NCBI GenBank assembly: GCA_016197365.1
Contig: JACPVS010000002.1
Location: 149,727-213,726, forward strand
DNA from: Mycolicibacterium cosmeticum
GTDB taxonomy: Bacteria > Actinomycetota > Actinomycetes > Mycobacteriales > Mycobacteriaceae
DNA length: 64,000 bases
Direction of reading: 5' to 3'
Shown here: positions 1 to 7,713 of the stretch, one piece after another
Numbering within the stretch: the stretch's first letter is position 1
How the letters are laid out: every line of letters begins with the position of its first letter
Position numbers and translations under genes: made by a program
Notes under the pieces: model-generated
The model's database searches: none
What the model was told of the DNA's origin: nothing
Seen by the model: only the letters and a program-made list of their open reading frames with translations

Positions 1-225
1 GCCGGTCTGGTCGTCGGATTGCTGGCCCGCGGCTCGATGATCGCGGTCGCGGCGGTGTCCCTGCTGTTCGGCTTCCTGGTATCGGGCGGGATCAACCTGC
101 AACTCGCCGCGGGAGTGCCGTCGTCGACCATCACCGTCGTCCAGAGCGTGCTCATCATCGTCATCGCGGGCGCCGCCTGGTGGACCAGCGCCGGTGCTCG
201 GCAACCCAGGAAGGTGGCCGCATGA
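1..225 (+). CDS. ABC transporter permease, BMP/nucleoside-type (C-terminal part)
   Basis: Only the last 74 residues are inside the window; the gene begins upstream. The visible part has two hydrophobic segments (about LARGSMIAVAAVSLLFGFLV and STITVVQSVLIIVIAGAAWW) and a short basic tail, as at the C-terminus of the first permease of BmpA-dependent purine-nucleoside importers. The stop codon overlaps the start of the next permease (ATGA at 222-225), so the two are translationally coupled and probably form a heterodimeric membrane channel. The ATPase and substrate-binding lipoprotein of such systems would be expected upstream, outside the window. The assignment leans mainly on the neighbour. 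Confidence 0.75.
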   Translation, partial: AGLVVGLLARGSMIAVAAVSLLFGFLVSGGINLQLAAGVPSSTITVVQSVLIIVIAGAAWWTSAGARQPRKVAA

Positions 226-1148
226 ACGTCACCATGATCACCGAAATCATTTCCAGTGGAGTGGCATTCGCCATCCCCTTACTTCTCGCCGCCAGCGGTG
301 AGTCGATCAGCGAACGTGCCGGCGTCCTGAATCTCAGCATGGAGGGCATGATGCTCACCGGCGCCTTCGCCAGCGTACTGACGGCGGTCGGCACCGGATC
401 TGCCCTGCTGGGCGCCATCGCGGGAACACTGGCCGGGTTCCTCTTCGGGGTCTGCCAGGCGCTGCTGAGTGTCCGCTTTCGCGCCGATCAGATCGTGGTC
501 GGTATCGCGGCGAACGCTCTTGCCCTCGGCCTCACCACCTTCGGCGCCCGCGTCCTGCTCCCCGACGGGAAAGGTCAGAATGTTCCGGCCTTCACCGGGT
601 TGCACATCCCGGTGCTCAGTGAGCTGCCCGTCATCGGGCCCGCGCTGTTCGGGCAGACACTGCTCGGTTACCTGTGTGTGATCGTCATCGTCGCCCTGGC
701 ACTGCTCTTCTCGAGCCGCACCATGGCCGGTATCCGCGTCGACGCCGTCGGCGAGAACGCCACCTCGGCCGGCTGGACCGGCCTGGCGGTGAACCGCACC
801 CGGACGCTCGGTGTGCTCATCGCCGCGAGCGCAGGCGGCCTTGCCGGTGCCCAGCTGGCGTTGTCCGAAGTGCGGTCGTTCAGCGAGAACATGACCGCGG
901 GCATGGGTTATCTGGCCGTCGTCGCGGTGATCGCCGGGCGCTGGAGAATCCTCGGAATCCTTTGGGCCGCATTGTTCTTCGGGATCGCTCGCGCCATGCA
1001 GTTCGCACTGCCCGCGCTGGGCGTGCACATTCCGTACGCCGTGCTGGTGATGCTGCCGTATGTGATCGCCCTGGTCGCGATCAGCGGCTTCGTCGGCGGC
1101 CGCAAGGCACCCTCCGGGCTGACGGTCCCCTACGTCGGCCGGGTCTGA
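222..1148 (+). CDS. ABC transporter permease, BMP/nucleoside-type (second permease)
   Basis: A 308-residue polytopic membrane protein of the permease family that includes NupQ/YufQ, the second channel subunit of ATP-driven nucleoside importers. The signature ISERAGVLNLSMEGMML near residues 24-41 is typical of these permeases, followed by alternating hydrophobic segments to the C-terminus. The start at 222 is chosen because it overlaps the preceding stop (ATGA) and removes an unlikely upstream extension. It is followed after 29 nt by the cyclodeaminase-family gene. Substrate is unknown; the deaminase at the operon end suggests an amino-purine, amino-pyrimidine or related amino-heterocycle. Confidence 0.88.
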   Translation: MNVTMITEIISSGVAFAIPLLLAASGESISERAGVLNLSMEGMMLTGAFASVLTAVGTGSALLGAIAGTLAGFLFGVCQALLSVRFRADQIVVGIAANALALGLTTFGARVLLPDGKGQNVPAFTGLHIPVLSELPVIGPALFGQTLLGYLCVIVIVALALLFSSRTMAGIRVDAVGENATSAGWTGLAVNRTRTLGVLIAASAGGLAGAQLALSEVRSFSENMTAGMGYLAVVAVIAGRWRILGILWAALFFGIARAMQFALPALGVHIPYAVLVMLPYVIALVAISGFVGGRKAPSGLTVPYVGRV

Positions 1149-1177
1149 CCCACCTCTCACCGAAAGGCTTTTTCACC

Positions 1178-2161
1178 ATGACCATGGTGCTCACGCATTC
1201 CGACATCACTACGTTGATCGACCGTCCGACAATCTACGACGCCGTCGAGCGGGCCCACGCCGACCTGGCGGCCGGCACGGCAGGCAATCCCGCCCCTCCT
1301 GTCCTGCCACTGGCCACGGGCGGCACGGTGTTACCGATGGTCGCCACGGCCATGCGGCAGCGGGCGAGTTCGGTGAAGATGTTGTCCGACATGCCGTTCA
1401 ACAGGGACGCCGGTCTCCCGACGCAGCGGTCCACCATTCTGCTGATGTCCGCCGACACCGGTGAATGCGAGGCGGTGCTCGACGGTCGGCTCATCACCGC
1501 GGTGCGCACCGCCGCCGCCAGCGCGGTGGCCACCGCGCATCTGGCCAGGGCCGGTAGCAGCGCCCTCGGCCTGATCGGCGCGGGCACCCTCGCAGTGGAG
1601 CACACCCGTGCCATCACCCGGATCCGGCCCATCGAGAAGGTGTTCGTCTGGTCCAGAAGCTCGAGTACCGTCGACGAATTCCGTTCCCGGATAGCCGATC
1701 TCGATGTCGACATCGTGCATGCCGAATCGCCCCGTCACGTGCTCAGCTCAGCCGACCTGGTGTGCACACTGACCCCCGCACGCGAACCGGTCGCCGAAGG
1801 AGCGTGGTTTCGGCCCGGTCTGCACCTGAACGCCGTGGGTGCGCCGCCGCGGGCCGATCACCGGGAGATCGACGGTGCCGGTATGGCCGCGGGCCGCCTC
1901 ATCGTGGACAGCAGGAGCACCGCACTGACAAAGTCGGGTGATGTGCTGCTGGCCATCGAGGAGGGGCATCTCACCGAGGCAGACGTGGTGACCGAACTCG
2001 GCGATGTCATCGTCGATCCCCGATCGGGGCGCCGCAGCGATGAAGACATCACGTTGTTCAACTCGGTCGGCATCGGGTTGCAGGATCTCGTCACGGCGCG
2101 GGTGCTCGTCGATCTGGCCGTCGAACGCGGTGTCGGCACCCGGGTGGAGCTCACGGCATGA
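1178..2161 (+). CDS. Ornithine cyclodeaminase / mu-crystallin family protein
   Basis: A 327-residue NAD(P)-binding enzyme of the ornithine cyclodeaminase/mu-crystallin family. The substrate-binding half carries RTAAASAVAT, and the Rossmann half starts with GLIGAGTLAVEH (GxGxxA pattern) near residue 130. Family members deaminate ornithine to proline or reduce cyclic imines and keto-acids, so the exact reaction cannot be read from sequence. The start at 1178 has AAAGG 10 nt upstream; ATG at 1184 is an in-frame alternative. The stop overlaps the deaminase start (ATGA at 2158), so it belongs to the transporter-deaminase operon and probably acts on the imported compound or its deaminated product. 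Confidence 0.85.
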   Translation: MTMVLTHSDITTLIDRPTIYDAVERAHADLAAGTAGNPAPPVLPLATGGTVLPMVATAMRQRASSVKMLSDMPFNRDAGLPTQRSTILLMSADTGECEAVLDGRLITAVRTAAASAVATAHLARAGSSALGLIGAGTLAVEHTRAITRIRPIEKVFVWSRSSSTVDEFRSRIADLDVDIVHAESPRHVLSSADLVCTLTPAREPVAEGAWFRPGLHLNAVGAPPRADHREIDGAGMAAGRLIVDSRSTALTKSGDVLLAIEEGHLTEADVVTELGDVIVDPRSGRRSDEDITLFNSVGIGLQDLVTARVLVDLAVERGVGTRVELTA

Positions 2162-2616
2162 GCGACAGGTTCATTCGGCGCGCCATCGAACTCGCCGTAC
2201 ACGCCGGCACCGCAGGCAACCGGCCGTTCGGTGCGGTCATCGTCGCCGCCGACGGATCGCTGCTGGCCAAAGGGGAAAACGACGCCACCTCGCGCAACGA
2301 TGTCACCGCACACGCCGAGCTGGTGGCACTGCGCCGGGCCCAGAGCGACGGTCGGGCCGCAGCGCTGACCGGTGCCACCGTGTATGCCAGCGGTGAGCCG
2401 TGTCCCATGTGCGCTGCCGCGCTGGTGCGGGCAGGGGTGGGGCGGATCGTGTTCGCCGCCTCGACCGCGGCCTTCGCCTCCGTACTGCCCGGCGGCCCCC
2501 AGTTCGACATCGGCTGCGCCGAACTCATCAGCCGCTGCAATGCCGGCATCGCGGTCGATGGCCCCATCCATGAGGACGAGGCGATCACGGCGATGCGATC
2601 GGTTGGCCTGGGATAG
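2158..2616 (+). CDS. Nucleoside/nucleobase deaminase (cytidine/guanine deaminase-like)
   Basis: A 152-residue zinc-dependent deaminase of the CDA/TadA superfamily. The catalytic HAE (THAEL context, near residue 46) and the zinc-binding PCPMCAAA cysteines (near residues 81-86) are both present, with the usual RPFGAVIV segment at the N-terminus. TadA proteins are similar in size, but the operon context (importer permeases and a cyclodeaminase-like enzyme) argues for a free base or nucleoside substrate such as guanine, cytosine or a modified purine. The start overlaps the previous stop (ATGA). It is the last gene of the operon; 60 nt separate it from the MFS gene, which has its own promoter. Confidence 0.85.
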   Translation: MSDRFIRRAIELAVHAGTAGNRPFGAVIVAADGSLLAKGENDATSRNDVTAHAELVALRRAQSDGRAAALTGATVYASGEPCPMCAAALVRAGVGRIVFAASTAAFASVLPGGPQFDIGCAELISRCNAGIAVDGPIHEDEAITAMRSVGLG

Positions 2617-2663
2617 CCACGTAGGGGTCGGATTTCCGCCAGCACACCACCGGTGCACGTTCC

Positions 2664-2669
2664 TAGCGT
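2664..2669 (+). promoter_or_regulatory. -10 element of a leaderless promoter (MFS gene)
   Basis: TAGCGT lies 7 nt before ATG at 2677, the spacing at which mycobacterial RNA polymerase would start at the ATG itself. No Shine-Dalgarno sequence is visible. This favours 2677 over the upstream GTG at 2653, which lies before the hexamer. Confidence 0.55.
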
Positions 2670-2676
2670 CGAGGCC

Positions 2677-3879
2677 ATGCACTCCACCAGATCCCTGTCG
2701 ATGCCCACCGTGTGGTTCATGGCACTGGCCGCCGCGCTCGGTACCGCCAGCATCTATCCCCTGCAGCCGGCGATCGCGGATGTCGCCGGATCCCTGCAGG
2801 TGTCCTTCGCCGCGGTCGGTGCCGCACTCGCGTGCGGACCGATCGGTTATCTCCTCGGACTGGCCACGCTCGTGCCGCTGGTCGACCGGTTCCGCCCGGC
2901 CCGCGTGATCGCCACGCAGTTTGTGGTGATCGGGTTCGCCCTGGCCGTGAGCGCGGCGGTCAGCACCCCGTGGGCTCTCGCTCTCGTCGTCGGCGCGGTC
3001 GGGGCGGGGTCCTCGGTGGGAGCGCAATTGAGCTCCATCGCTGGACGTTTCGCAACCGCGGACCGTCGGGCCACCTCCCTGGGCATCGTCACCGCCGGTA
3101 TCGCCGCAGGGATCCTGGCCGGGCGGGTCGTCGGGGGTTGGCTGACCGAGGCGCTCGGTTGGCGACAGATGCTGTTGGTCCTGGCGGCCGCGTGCACCGC
3201 TGTCGCCCTCGCGGCGTTCTTGGCACTTCCCCGTGCCGGCGCGACGGCTACGGGAAGTTATCTGAGCTCCGTTCTCGGGCTCCCCCGACTCTTGGTCGAG
3301 GTGCGAACGCTGCGTTCGGCCGCGTTCCGCGGTGCGTTGTGGTTCTTCGCCTTCTGCGTCGTGTGGTCCGGGCTGGCTGCGGCGCTGGCCCAACCGCCAC
3401 TGTCGTATTCGGCCGAGCAGATCGGGTTGTTCGCCGTCGCCGGCGTATCGGGCATCGCCGCCACTCGCGTCGCGGGCACCTGGACAGACCGCGTCGGAGC
3501 CCGCCGCGTCATTCTCGTCGGCCTGACCGTCGCGGTCATCGCGTCGGGGGCCCTGGCCTTTTCGTTGGGCCATACCGCGGTCACGGTCGTCGGCCTGGCG
3601 CTGTTCGACGCCGGCCTGTTCGCGGCCCAGGTCGCCAACCAGAGCACGGTGCTAACCATCGACCCGTTGGCGCCGGCCCGGTTCAACAGTGCCTACATGG
3701 TCGTCTACTTCATCGGCGGCAGCCTGGGTACGGCCCTCGGCACGGTTGCGGTGGAGCACCTCGGCTGGCCGGCCACTGCGCTGATCGCCGCGGTAGCCGT
3801 CGCGTCGGCGGCCCTCTTGGTGGGCGTGCAGCGGACCGGCGAAAGACTTCTTGAGCGCAGCGGGAGCGACGAGCGGTAG
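2677..3879 (+). CDS. MFS transporter
   Basis: A 400-residue, roughly 12-helix major facilitator of the drug/arabinose-efflux (YnfM-like) type. The loop after the second helix reads GLATLVPLVDRFRPARV, matching the family's conserved cytoplasmic loop. The start at 2677 is set by the leaderless -10 at 2664-2669. The last 19 codons lie inside a 59-bp repeat that recurs at 5099-5157; on the opposite strand this repeat resembles the 3' end of the SRPBCC gene, so the transporter C-terminus (ending LLERSGSDER) may have been rewritten by a repeat or duplication. Substrate unknown. Confidence 0.85.
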   Translation: MHSTRSLSMPTVWFMALAAALGTASIYPLQPAIADVAGSLQVSFAAVGAALACGPIGYLLGLATLVPLVDRFRPARVIATQFVVIGFALAVSAAVSTPWALALVVGAVGAGSSVGAQLSSIAGRFATADRRATSLGIVTAGIAAGILAGRVVGGWLTEALGWRQMLLVLAAACTAVALAAFLALPRAGATATGSYLSSVLGLPRLLVEVRTLRSAAFRGALWFFAFCVVWSGLAAALAQPPLSYSAEQIGLFAVAGVSGIAATRVAGTWTDRVGARRVILVGLTVAVIASGALAFSLGHTAVTVVGLALFDAGLFAAQVANQSTVLTIDPLAPARFNSAYMVVYFIGGSLGTALGTVAVEHLGWPATALIAAVAVASAALLVGVQRTGERLLERSGSDER

Positions 3880-3882
3880 CAG
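3824..3882 (+). repeat. 59-bp direct repeat, copy A
   Basis: This stretch matches 5099-5157 in the same orientation at 53 of 59 positions by hand alignment. The identical core includes GAGCGCAGCGGGAGCGAC. Here it forms the end of the MFS gene. On the minus strand it reads VAPAALKKSFAGPLHA, close to VAPAALRKSFAGPLHA at the end of the SRPBCC protein at copy B. It may be a dispersed mycobacterial repeat or a duplicated gene end. Confidence 0.8.
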
Positions 3883-3969
3883 TACCACCCCCGTCACCGG
3901 GCGTTGCTAGCCTAATTGGCATTGGCGTTAAATATCGGCCACCGACACGCCGAAACGGGGAGGGGGGTC

Positions 3970-5088
3970 GTGGTAGGGGTATTTCGTAGCTTTCAAGTAT
4001 TTACCCGCGATGTGGGCAAGTGGTGGCACGAACCCGTCGACTATCCGGGGCAGGTGCAATACTTTGCGCGGCGATCGCTCGCCAGTGCCATCCGCGTGCT
4101 GATCGGAGCCGGCATCGGTCTGATGGCGCTCATATCGATCGCCGTTCTGCTACCGGTTATCGGACAACATTCGACCGCATCGCGCGTTGCCGTCACGCTC
4201 TTCGCAACGCTGACAACAGTGTGGTCCATCGTATGGTGTAGCCGCACATGGCCTTCCAGGCGTGTGTCACGGGCATTCATCGTCTCCGCTGACCTCGGCA
4301 TCACCGTGGTCGCCCTCCTGGGCTCGAGCTGGCCAACCGGGCTGTTCGCCCTGAACTGCTTCGCACTCATCTCGGTCTACCTGATGTTCTTCGACGGGGC
4401 GAAAGCACTCACCCTGCATTCGGCGCTCATCCTCGCCACGACGGCCGCCTTCACCGCTGCGGTCCCCGCCGGGGATTCCCTCTCGAGAACGAGCCTGACA
4501 GCGACGGTCTTGGGAGCTGTACTACCCACGATCGCCACTCCGCTGGGCATCCAATTCGGCATCTGGACCTTGCGCAACGACGCCAATGAGTCTGTGACCG
4601 ACCCGTTGACGGGGCTCCTCAACCGCCGCGGACTGCACTTGCACTTCGCGAGCATGCTGAGCGCCAATCGCACCTCGTCGGCCGCCCTGATTGTGGTCGT
4701 CGTGGATCTGGACCGGTTCAAAGACATCAACGACAAGTTCGGGCATCCCACCGGCGACAAGGTGTTGATCCACTGCGCTCGGCGCATCAGCGAGACGGTC
4801 GGCCAGTCGGCTCTGGTCGCCCGGATCGGCGGCGAGGAATTCGTCGTCGTCCAACATGTCGACCGGCACCGGGGCGACCAGCTGCCGGAGCGCATCAGAC
4901 TCGCGATCGCGGCTCCGGGCGAAACCCCTTCCGTGACGGCGAGCCTTGGCGTCACCGACGTCATGTACAGGCAGTTCGCGGCTCCGGATTCCGATCATGT
5001 TCGCCTACTGGATGACATTCTCGCGCGAGCCGACGTTGCCATGTTCGACGCGAAACATGTTGGCGGAAACACGATCCGGCGAGCCTGA
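3970..5088 (+). CDS. Diguanylate cyclase (membrane-anchored GGDEF protein)
   Basis: A 372-residue protein with an N-terminal region of about six membrane helices (residues about 35-210) and a C-terminal GGDEF domain. DLDRFKDINDKFGHPTGD carries metal and GTP-binding residues, and ARIGGEEF is an intact active-site loop, so it should make cyclic di-GMP. The RxxD inhibitory I-site expected five residues before GGEEF is replaced by GQSA, so product inhibition by this site is unlikely. GTG at 3970 is chosen because a purine-rich run (GGGGAGGGGGG) immediately precedes it; TTG at 3916 lies at or before the likely start of the transcript. The gene is flanked by 59-bp direct repeats and its 5' part looks less GC-rich than its neighbours. 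Confidence 0.88.
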   Translation: MVGVFRSFQVFTRDVGKWWHEPVDYPGQVQYFARRSLASAIRVLIGAGIGLMALISIAVLLPVIGQHSTASRVAVTLFATLTTVWSIVWCSRTWPSRRVSRAFIVSADLGITVVALLGSSWPTGLFALNCFALISVYLMFFDGAKALTLHSALILATTAAFTAAVPAGDSLSRTSLTATVLGAVLPTIATPLGIQFGIWTLRNDANESVTDPLTGLLNRRGLHLHFASMLSANRTSSAALIVVVVDLDRFKDINDKFGHPTGDKVLIHCARRISETVGQSALVARIGGEEFVVVQHVDRHRGDQLPERIRLAIAAPGETPSVTASLGVTDVMYRQFAAPDSDHVRLLDDILARADVAMFDAKHVGGNTIRRA

Positions 5089-5091
5089 TGG

Positions 5092-5520
5092 CTACTCCGC
5101 GTGCAGCGGGCCGGCGAAGGACTTCCTGAGCGCAGCGGGAGCGACGGCCGGCAGCAGCGCGGCCAGCAGTTTGCGCTTCAATCCTGTTGGATTCCTGACC
5201 AACTCGATGTCGACGGCCGTGCCGCCGCCCATCGGTTCGAGCTGGAAAACCCAGCCGCCGCCGGGCCCGAACACTTTGGACTCGTGCGTGGTGATCCTGA
5301 CACGGCGAGCGGCGTAATCCCAGTCGTAGCGCGCGCGTTCCCACGCGGAGGCGGTACCCTCGGTCACCTCGGCCCAGGTTTCGCCCAGCGCGTGGACGGT
5401 GTAGTGGTCCTTGTCGATGCTCGGCCAGCGGGTGGGTCGAGTGGGTCCGAAATCGGTGAGCACCGCCAGCAGTTCCTCGGGCGCGAGTGTGGAGGTCAGA
5501 TGCAGTCGGACGGTGGGCAT
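5092..5520 (-). CDS. SRPBCC (START-like) family protein
   Basis: A 142-residue protein of the SRPBCC/polyketide-cyclase-dehydrase fold, a helix-grip ligand-binding family. It starts MPTVRLHLTSTL, has the central W-E-R-A-R-Y-D-W-D-Y strand region, and ends in a hydrophobic helix (KRKLLAALLPAVAPAALRKSF). AGAGGA lies 7 nt before ATG at 5520. It converges on the diguanylate cyclase gene with 3 nt between stop codons. The last residues lie in copy B of the 59-bp repeat. No catalytic residue can be named; a hydrophobic-ligand role is generic for the fold. Confidence 0.75.
   Translation of the reverse strand: MPTVRLHLTSTLAPEELLAVLTDFGPTRPTRWPSIDKDHYTVHALGETWAEVTEGTASAWERARYDWDYAARRVRITTHESKVFGPGGGWVFQLEPMGGGTAVDIELVRNPTGLKRKLLAALLPAVAPAALRKSFAGPLHAE
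5099..5157 (+). repeat. 59-bp direct repeat, copy B
   Basis: Second copy of the repeat at 3824-3882, 53 of 59 identical by hand alignment and in the same orientation. It overlaps the 3' end of the SRPBCC gene, which reads it antisense. Together the two copies bracket the diguanylate cyclase gene. Confidence 0.8.
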
Positions 5521-5626
5521 TTCGGGTCCTCTCGGGGGTCGTGACGATGCCCCTCCATCAGACCCCTGCGCCATCCATCAAGTCCAACGATGAATGTGAA
5601 TCCCTTCCATCTACATAACAGATGTT

Positions 5627-5884
5627 TCAGGCTCTGGCCCAGGTAATCTCGGCGCGCGATAGCCGATCGCGAGTCGTGCCCGAATTCTTCGCACCATCCG
5701 AGACTCGACCGGGCCGGCCGATGGCCGTCATCGACGTGGCCTCCCACGAGGACGCAACGTCGAACTCCCGGGTGATCGCGTCGCGGTCGAACGCCCGAAA
5801 CTGGTGGGTACCGAGTCCCATGCTCAGAGCCTGAATCGTCATATGCGCCACAGCCTGCCCGAGGTCGTAGCGGGCGAAATCGGA
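5627..5884 (-). pseudogene. Nitroreductase-family C-terminal remnant
   Basis: The minus strand encodes about 85 residues reading SDFARYDLGQAVAHMTIQAL and on through MGLGTHQFRAFDRDAI to RDRLSRAEITW before a stop. This is the recognisable C-terminal third of mycobacterial nitroreductases, including the conserved A-x-G-L-G-x-H-Q segment. An in-frame TAA lies directly upstream, and only about 50 bp separate it from the end of the PhyH gene, so the FMN-binding N-terminal part is absent. A GTG at 5851 could start a 74-residue fragment, but this would lack the flavin site. I call it a decayed relic. Confidence 0.75.
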
Positions 5885-5908
5885 TTATTCCCAGTCAGTT
5901 TCGGCTTC

Positions 5909-5937
5909 GTCACAATCGACCATGGCTCAATTGTGAC
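5909..5937 (-). terminator. Stem-loop after the PhyH gene
   Basis: GTCACAAT and ATTGTGAC form an 8-bp perfect inverted repeat separated by 13 nt, beginning 1 nt beyond the PhyH stop codon. There is no T-run, so it may be a transcript-end or stabilising hairpin rather than an intrinsic terminator. Confidence 0.4.
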
Positions 5938-5938
5938 G

Positions 5939-6826
5939 TCACTCGCTATGGGTGAGTTGCTCGGTGTAGGCCGCACCCGCATCGCCGGTGAGCTTGGCCG
6001 CGTCGAAACCGTAGCCGACGGCGTCGCCGCGGATCGCGCGCAGCGGATCTTCGAAATCGCGGAAATAGCCCATGGCCCACGCACCCTCTTGATAACCGAT
6101 CAGCTTGAGCAGGTCGTCGTCCAGTGTGCGCGCGATTTCGGGTGGTACCGAAAGGAATTGGTTCTCCTCCTGGCGGACCCAGCCGACGCAGTAGTTCACG
6201 TTGATGGCGCGCCGGACCTGCTCGCTGCGATTGGCTGCGCCGCTGTGCACGATCTTGCCGGAGTACAGCAGCACCGAGCCGCGGGTCATCTCCGCCTGCA
6301 GGCACTCGTCGTCGGCATAGTCGGTCGGCTTCTTGTCACCGACCTGACTCCCCGGCACCACCCTGGTCGCGCCCATCTCGGCGGTGTAGTCGGTCAACGC
6401 CCACAAGGTGTTGCACTGCACGTGATAGTCGTCGGGAAACGGGTAGAAGTCGAAGGCATTCTGATCACGGTGCAACGCCTGGTCCGATTCGCCCGGCTCG
6501 ATCGAGATGACCTGGGTCAGCATCAGCTGGAAGGCACTCGCGTGGCCGAGGAAGTCCTTGCACATACCGAGAATGGTCGGATCCTGAATCAGGGTGCGGC
6601 AGGCGGGCGAACGCGCGATGAGCGCACCGGTCCGGCGGGTCTTGCGGCCGATCATCGCGTTGTAGCCCATCGGCGTCGCGTCGAGGTAGGGCGCCAGCTC
6701 GTCGCTGATGGTGTCCATCAAGGAATCCGGCACCAGGTTGTCCACGATGACGTAGCCGTTGCGGCGCAGGTGGTCGGCAAGGTCGGCTGCGGAGGTGGTG
6801 GCCGGAACGTGCGTCAGCGCGGTCAT
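5939..6826 (-). CDS. Phytanoyl-CoA dioxygenase (PhyH) family protein
   Basis: A 295-residue Fe(II)/2-oxoglutarate-dependent dioxygenase. The metal-binding HxD is in LHRDQNAFDF and the distal histidine in GKIVHSGAANRS, followed by the 2-oxoglutarate-binding arginine region. Members hydroxylate small molecules (phytanoyl-CoA, ectoine, amino acids), so the substrate cannot be assigned. ATG at 6826 (MTALTH) is preferred; ATG at 6847 would add seven residues, and neither has a strong ribosome-binding site. It stands alone between the nitroreductase relic and the LysR-effector gene. Confidence 0.82.
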   Translation of the reverse strand: MTALTHVPATTSAADLADHLRRNGYVIVDNLVPDSLMDTISDELAPYLDATPMGYNAMIGRKTRRTGALIARSPACRTLIQDPTILGMCKDFLGHASAFQLMLTQVISIEPGESDQALHRDQNAFDFYPFPDDYHVQCNTLWALTDYTAEMGATRVVPGSQVGDKKPTDYADDECLQAEMTRGSVLLYSGKIVHSGAANRSEQVRRAINVNYCVGWVRQEENQFLSVPPEIARTLDDDLLKLIGYQEGAWAMGYFRDFEDPLRAIRGDAVGYGFDAAKLTGDAGAAYTEQLTHSE

Positions 6827-6971
6827 CAGTCGAGTATCTCGAAGCATGTGTGTTGACCAGGTAAAACAGGGTCACGCAGCCGTTACGGCTGGCGGCTCAC
6901 CGCTCGACTGTGGTGCTTGTGCACGAAAATCTGCCCATTCGCGGGCGTAACCCCCACAGTCGAGGAAGGCC

Positions 6972-7685
6972 TCAGCGCCGGCCGCGCTCGGTCCGGCCGG
7001 GCTTGCGGGCGACCTTCCCAGCGGCCGCACGCGCGGCTTGTTTGGCGAGGGTCTTCTCCCGTGCCGAGCGCTTCGGCGTCGACTCGGCCTGCCCCCGCGA
7101 CGAACTGGGCTTGCGCCCCCGCACGATCCCGATGAACTCCTCGACCAATTCCGGTTGCGGCCCTTCCGGAAACGCGAGCACCACCGGACTGGTGGGTGCA
7201 TCGGTGATCGGGCGGAAGGTGAGGTCCTTGCGGTGGTACAGCCGCGCCAGTGACTGTGGGACGATCAGCGCACCCATCCCTGCGGCGACGAGTTCGATTG
7301 CGTCCTCGGTCGTTTCGGGCCGGTGCTCCACCGGAGTCCCGGGCGCACCCACCCACGCCAGGATGTCGTCGCGCGGCAGCAGCGTCGGCTCACCGTCGAG
7401 ATCCGCGGCGACGATCTCGTCAGCGGCGGTCAGATGGTGATCGGCCGGGACCACGGCCACCGTGGTCTCCTCGTACAGCGGGATGACGGCCAATCCCGCG
7501 GTGTCTGCGGGCAACCGGAGCACCGCCAGATCGACGGCGCCGGTCCGCACGGCCGCAGCGGCGTCGGCCGCGGCGACCGCGTGTAGCTGCAATCGGATTG
7601 CGGGGTGACGGTCCGACCAGATCCTGGCCCACTTCGCGGGCGTCCCGCCGGGGACATACCCGAGGGTGAGGGAGATCGGGGTCAC
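6972..7685 (-). CDS. LysR-type substrate-binding domain protein without HTH
   Basis: A 237-residue protein that begins directly with the LysR effector-binding fold (ISLTLGYVPGGTPAKWARIW), with the typical DLAVLRLP and GMGALIVPQSLARLY elements. The N-terminal winged-helix of LysR regulators is absent. The last ~48 residues form an Arg/Lys/Ser/Ala-rich tail (RKPSSSRGQAESTPKRSARE onward), which could bind nucleic acid. GTG at 7685 follows TAGCCT by 6 nt, so the mRNA is probably leaderless, and no room exists upstream for an HTH before the divergent DUF5997 gene. It may be a co-regulator or a ligand sensor working with DUF5997. Confidence 0.8.
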   Translation of the reverse strand: MTPISLTLGYVPGGTPAKWARIWSDRHPAIRLQLHAVAAADAAAAVRTGAVDLAVLRLPADTAGLAVIPLYEETTVAVVPADHHLTAADEIVAADLDGEPTLLPRDDILAWVGAPGTPVEHRPETTEDAIELVAAGMGALIVPQSLARLYHRKDLTFRPITDAPTSPVVLAFPEGPQPELVEEFIGIVRGRKPSSSRGQAESTPKRSAREKTLAKQAARAAAGKVARKPGRTERGRR

Positions 7686-7691
7686 CGAATC

Positions 7692-7707
7692 AGGCTACCG
7701 ATAAGCT
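7692..7707. promoter_or_regulatory. Facing overlapping leaderless promoters (LysR-effector / DUF5997)
   Basis: TAGCCT on the minus strand (7692-7697) lies 6 nt before GTG at 7685, and TAAGCT on the plus strand (7702-7707) lies 6 nt before ATG at 7714. The two -10 elements are 4 bp apart, so each promoter's -35 region must lie within the first codons of the opposite gene. Only one polymerase could occupy the site at a time. Confidence 0.6.
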
Positions 7708-7713
7708 CTGCGC

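Noticed and set aside
1858..3573. Long minus-strand open frame across the cyclodeaminase, deaminase and MFS genes
   Set aside because: Composition is Arg/Gly/Glu/Gln-rich without motifs, and it lies antisense to three well-supported genes; typical of high-GC DNA.
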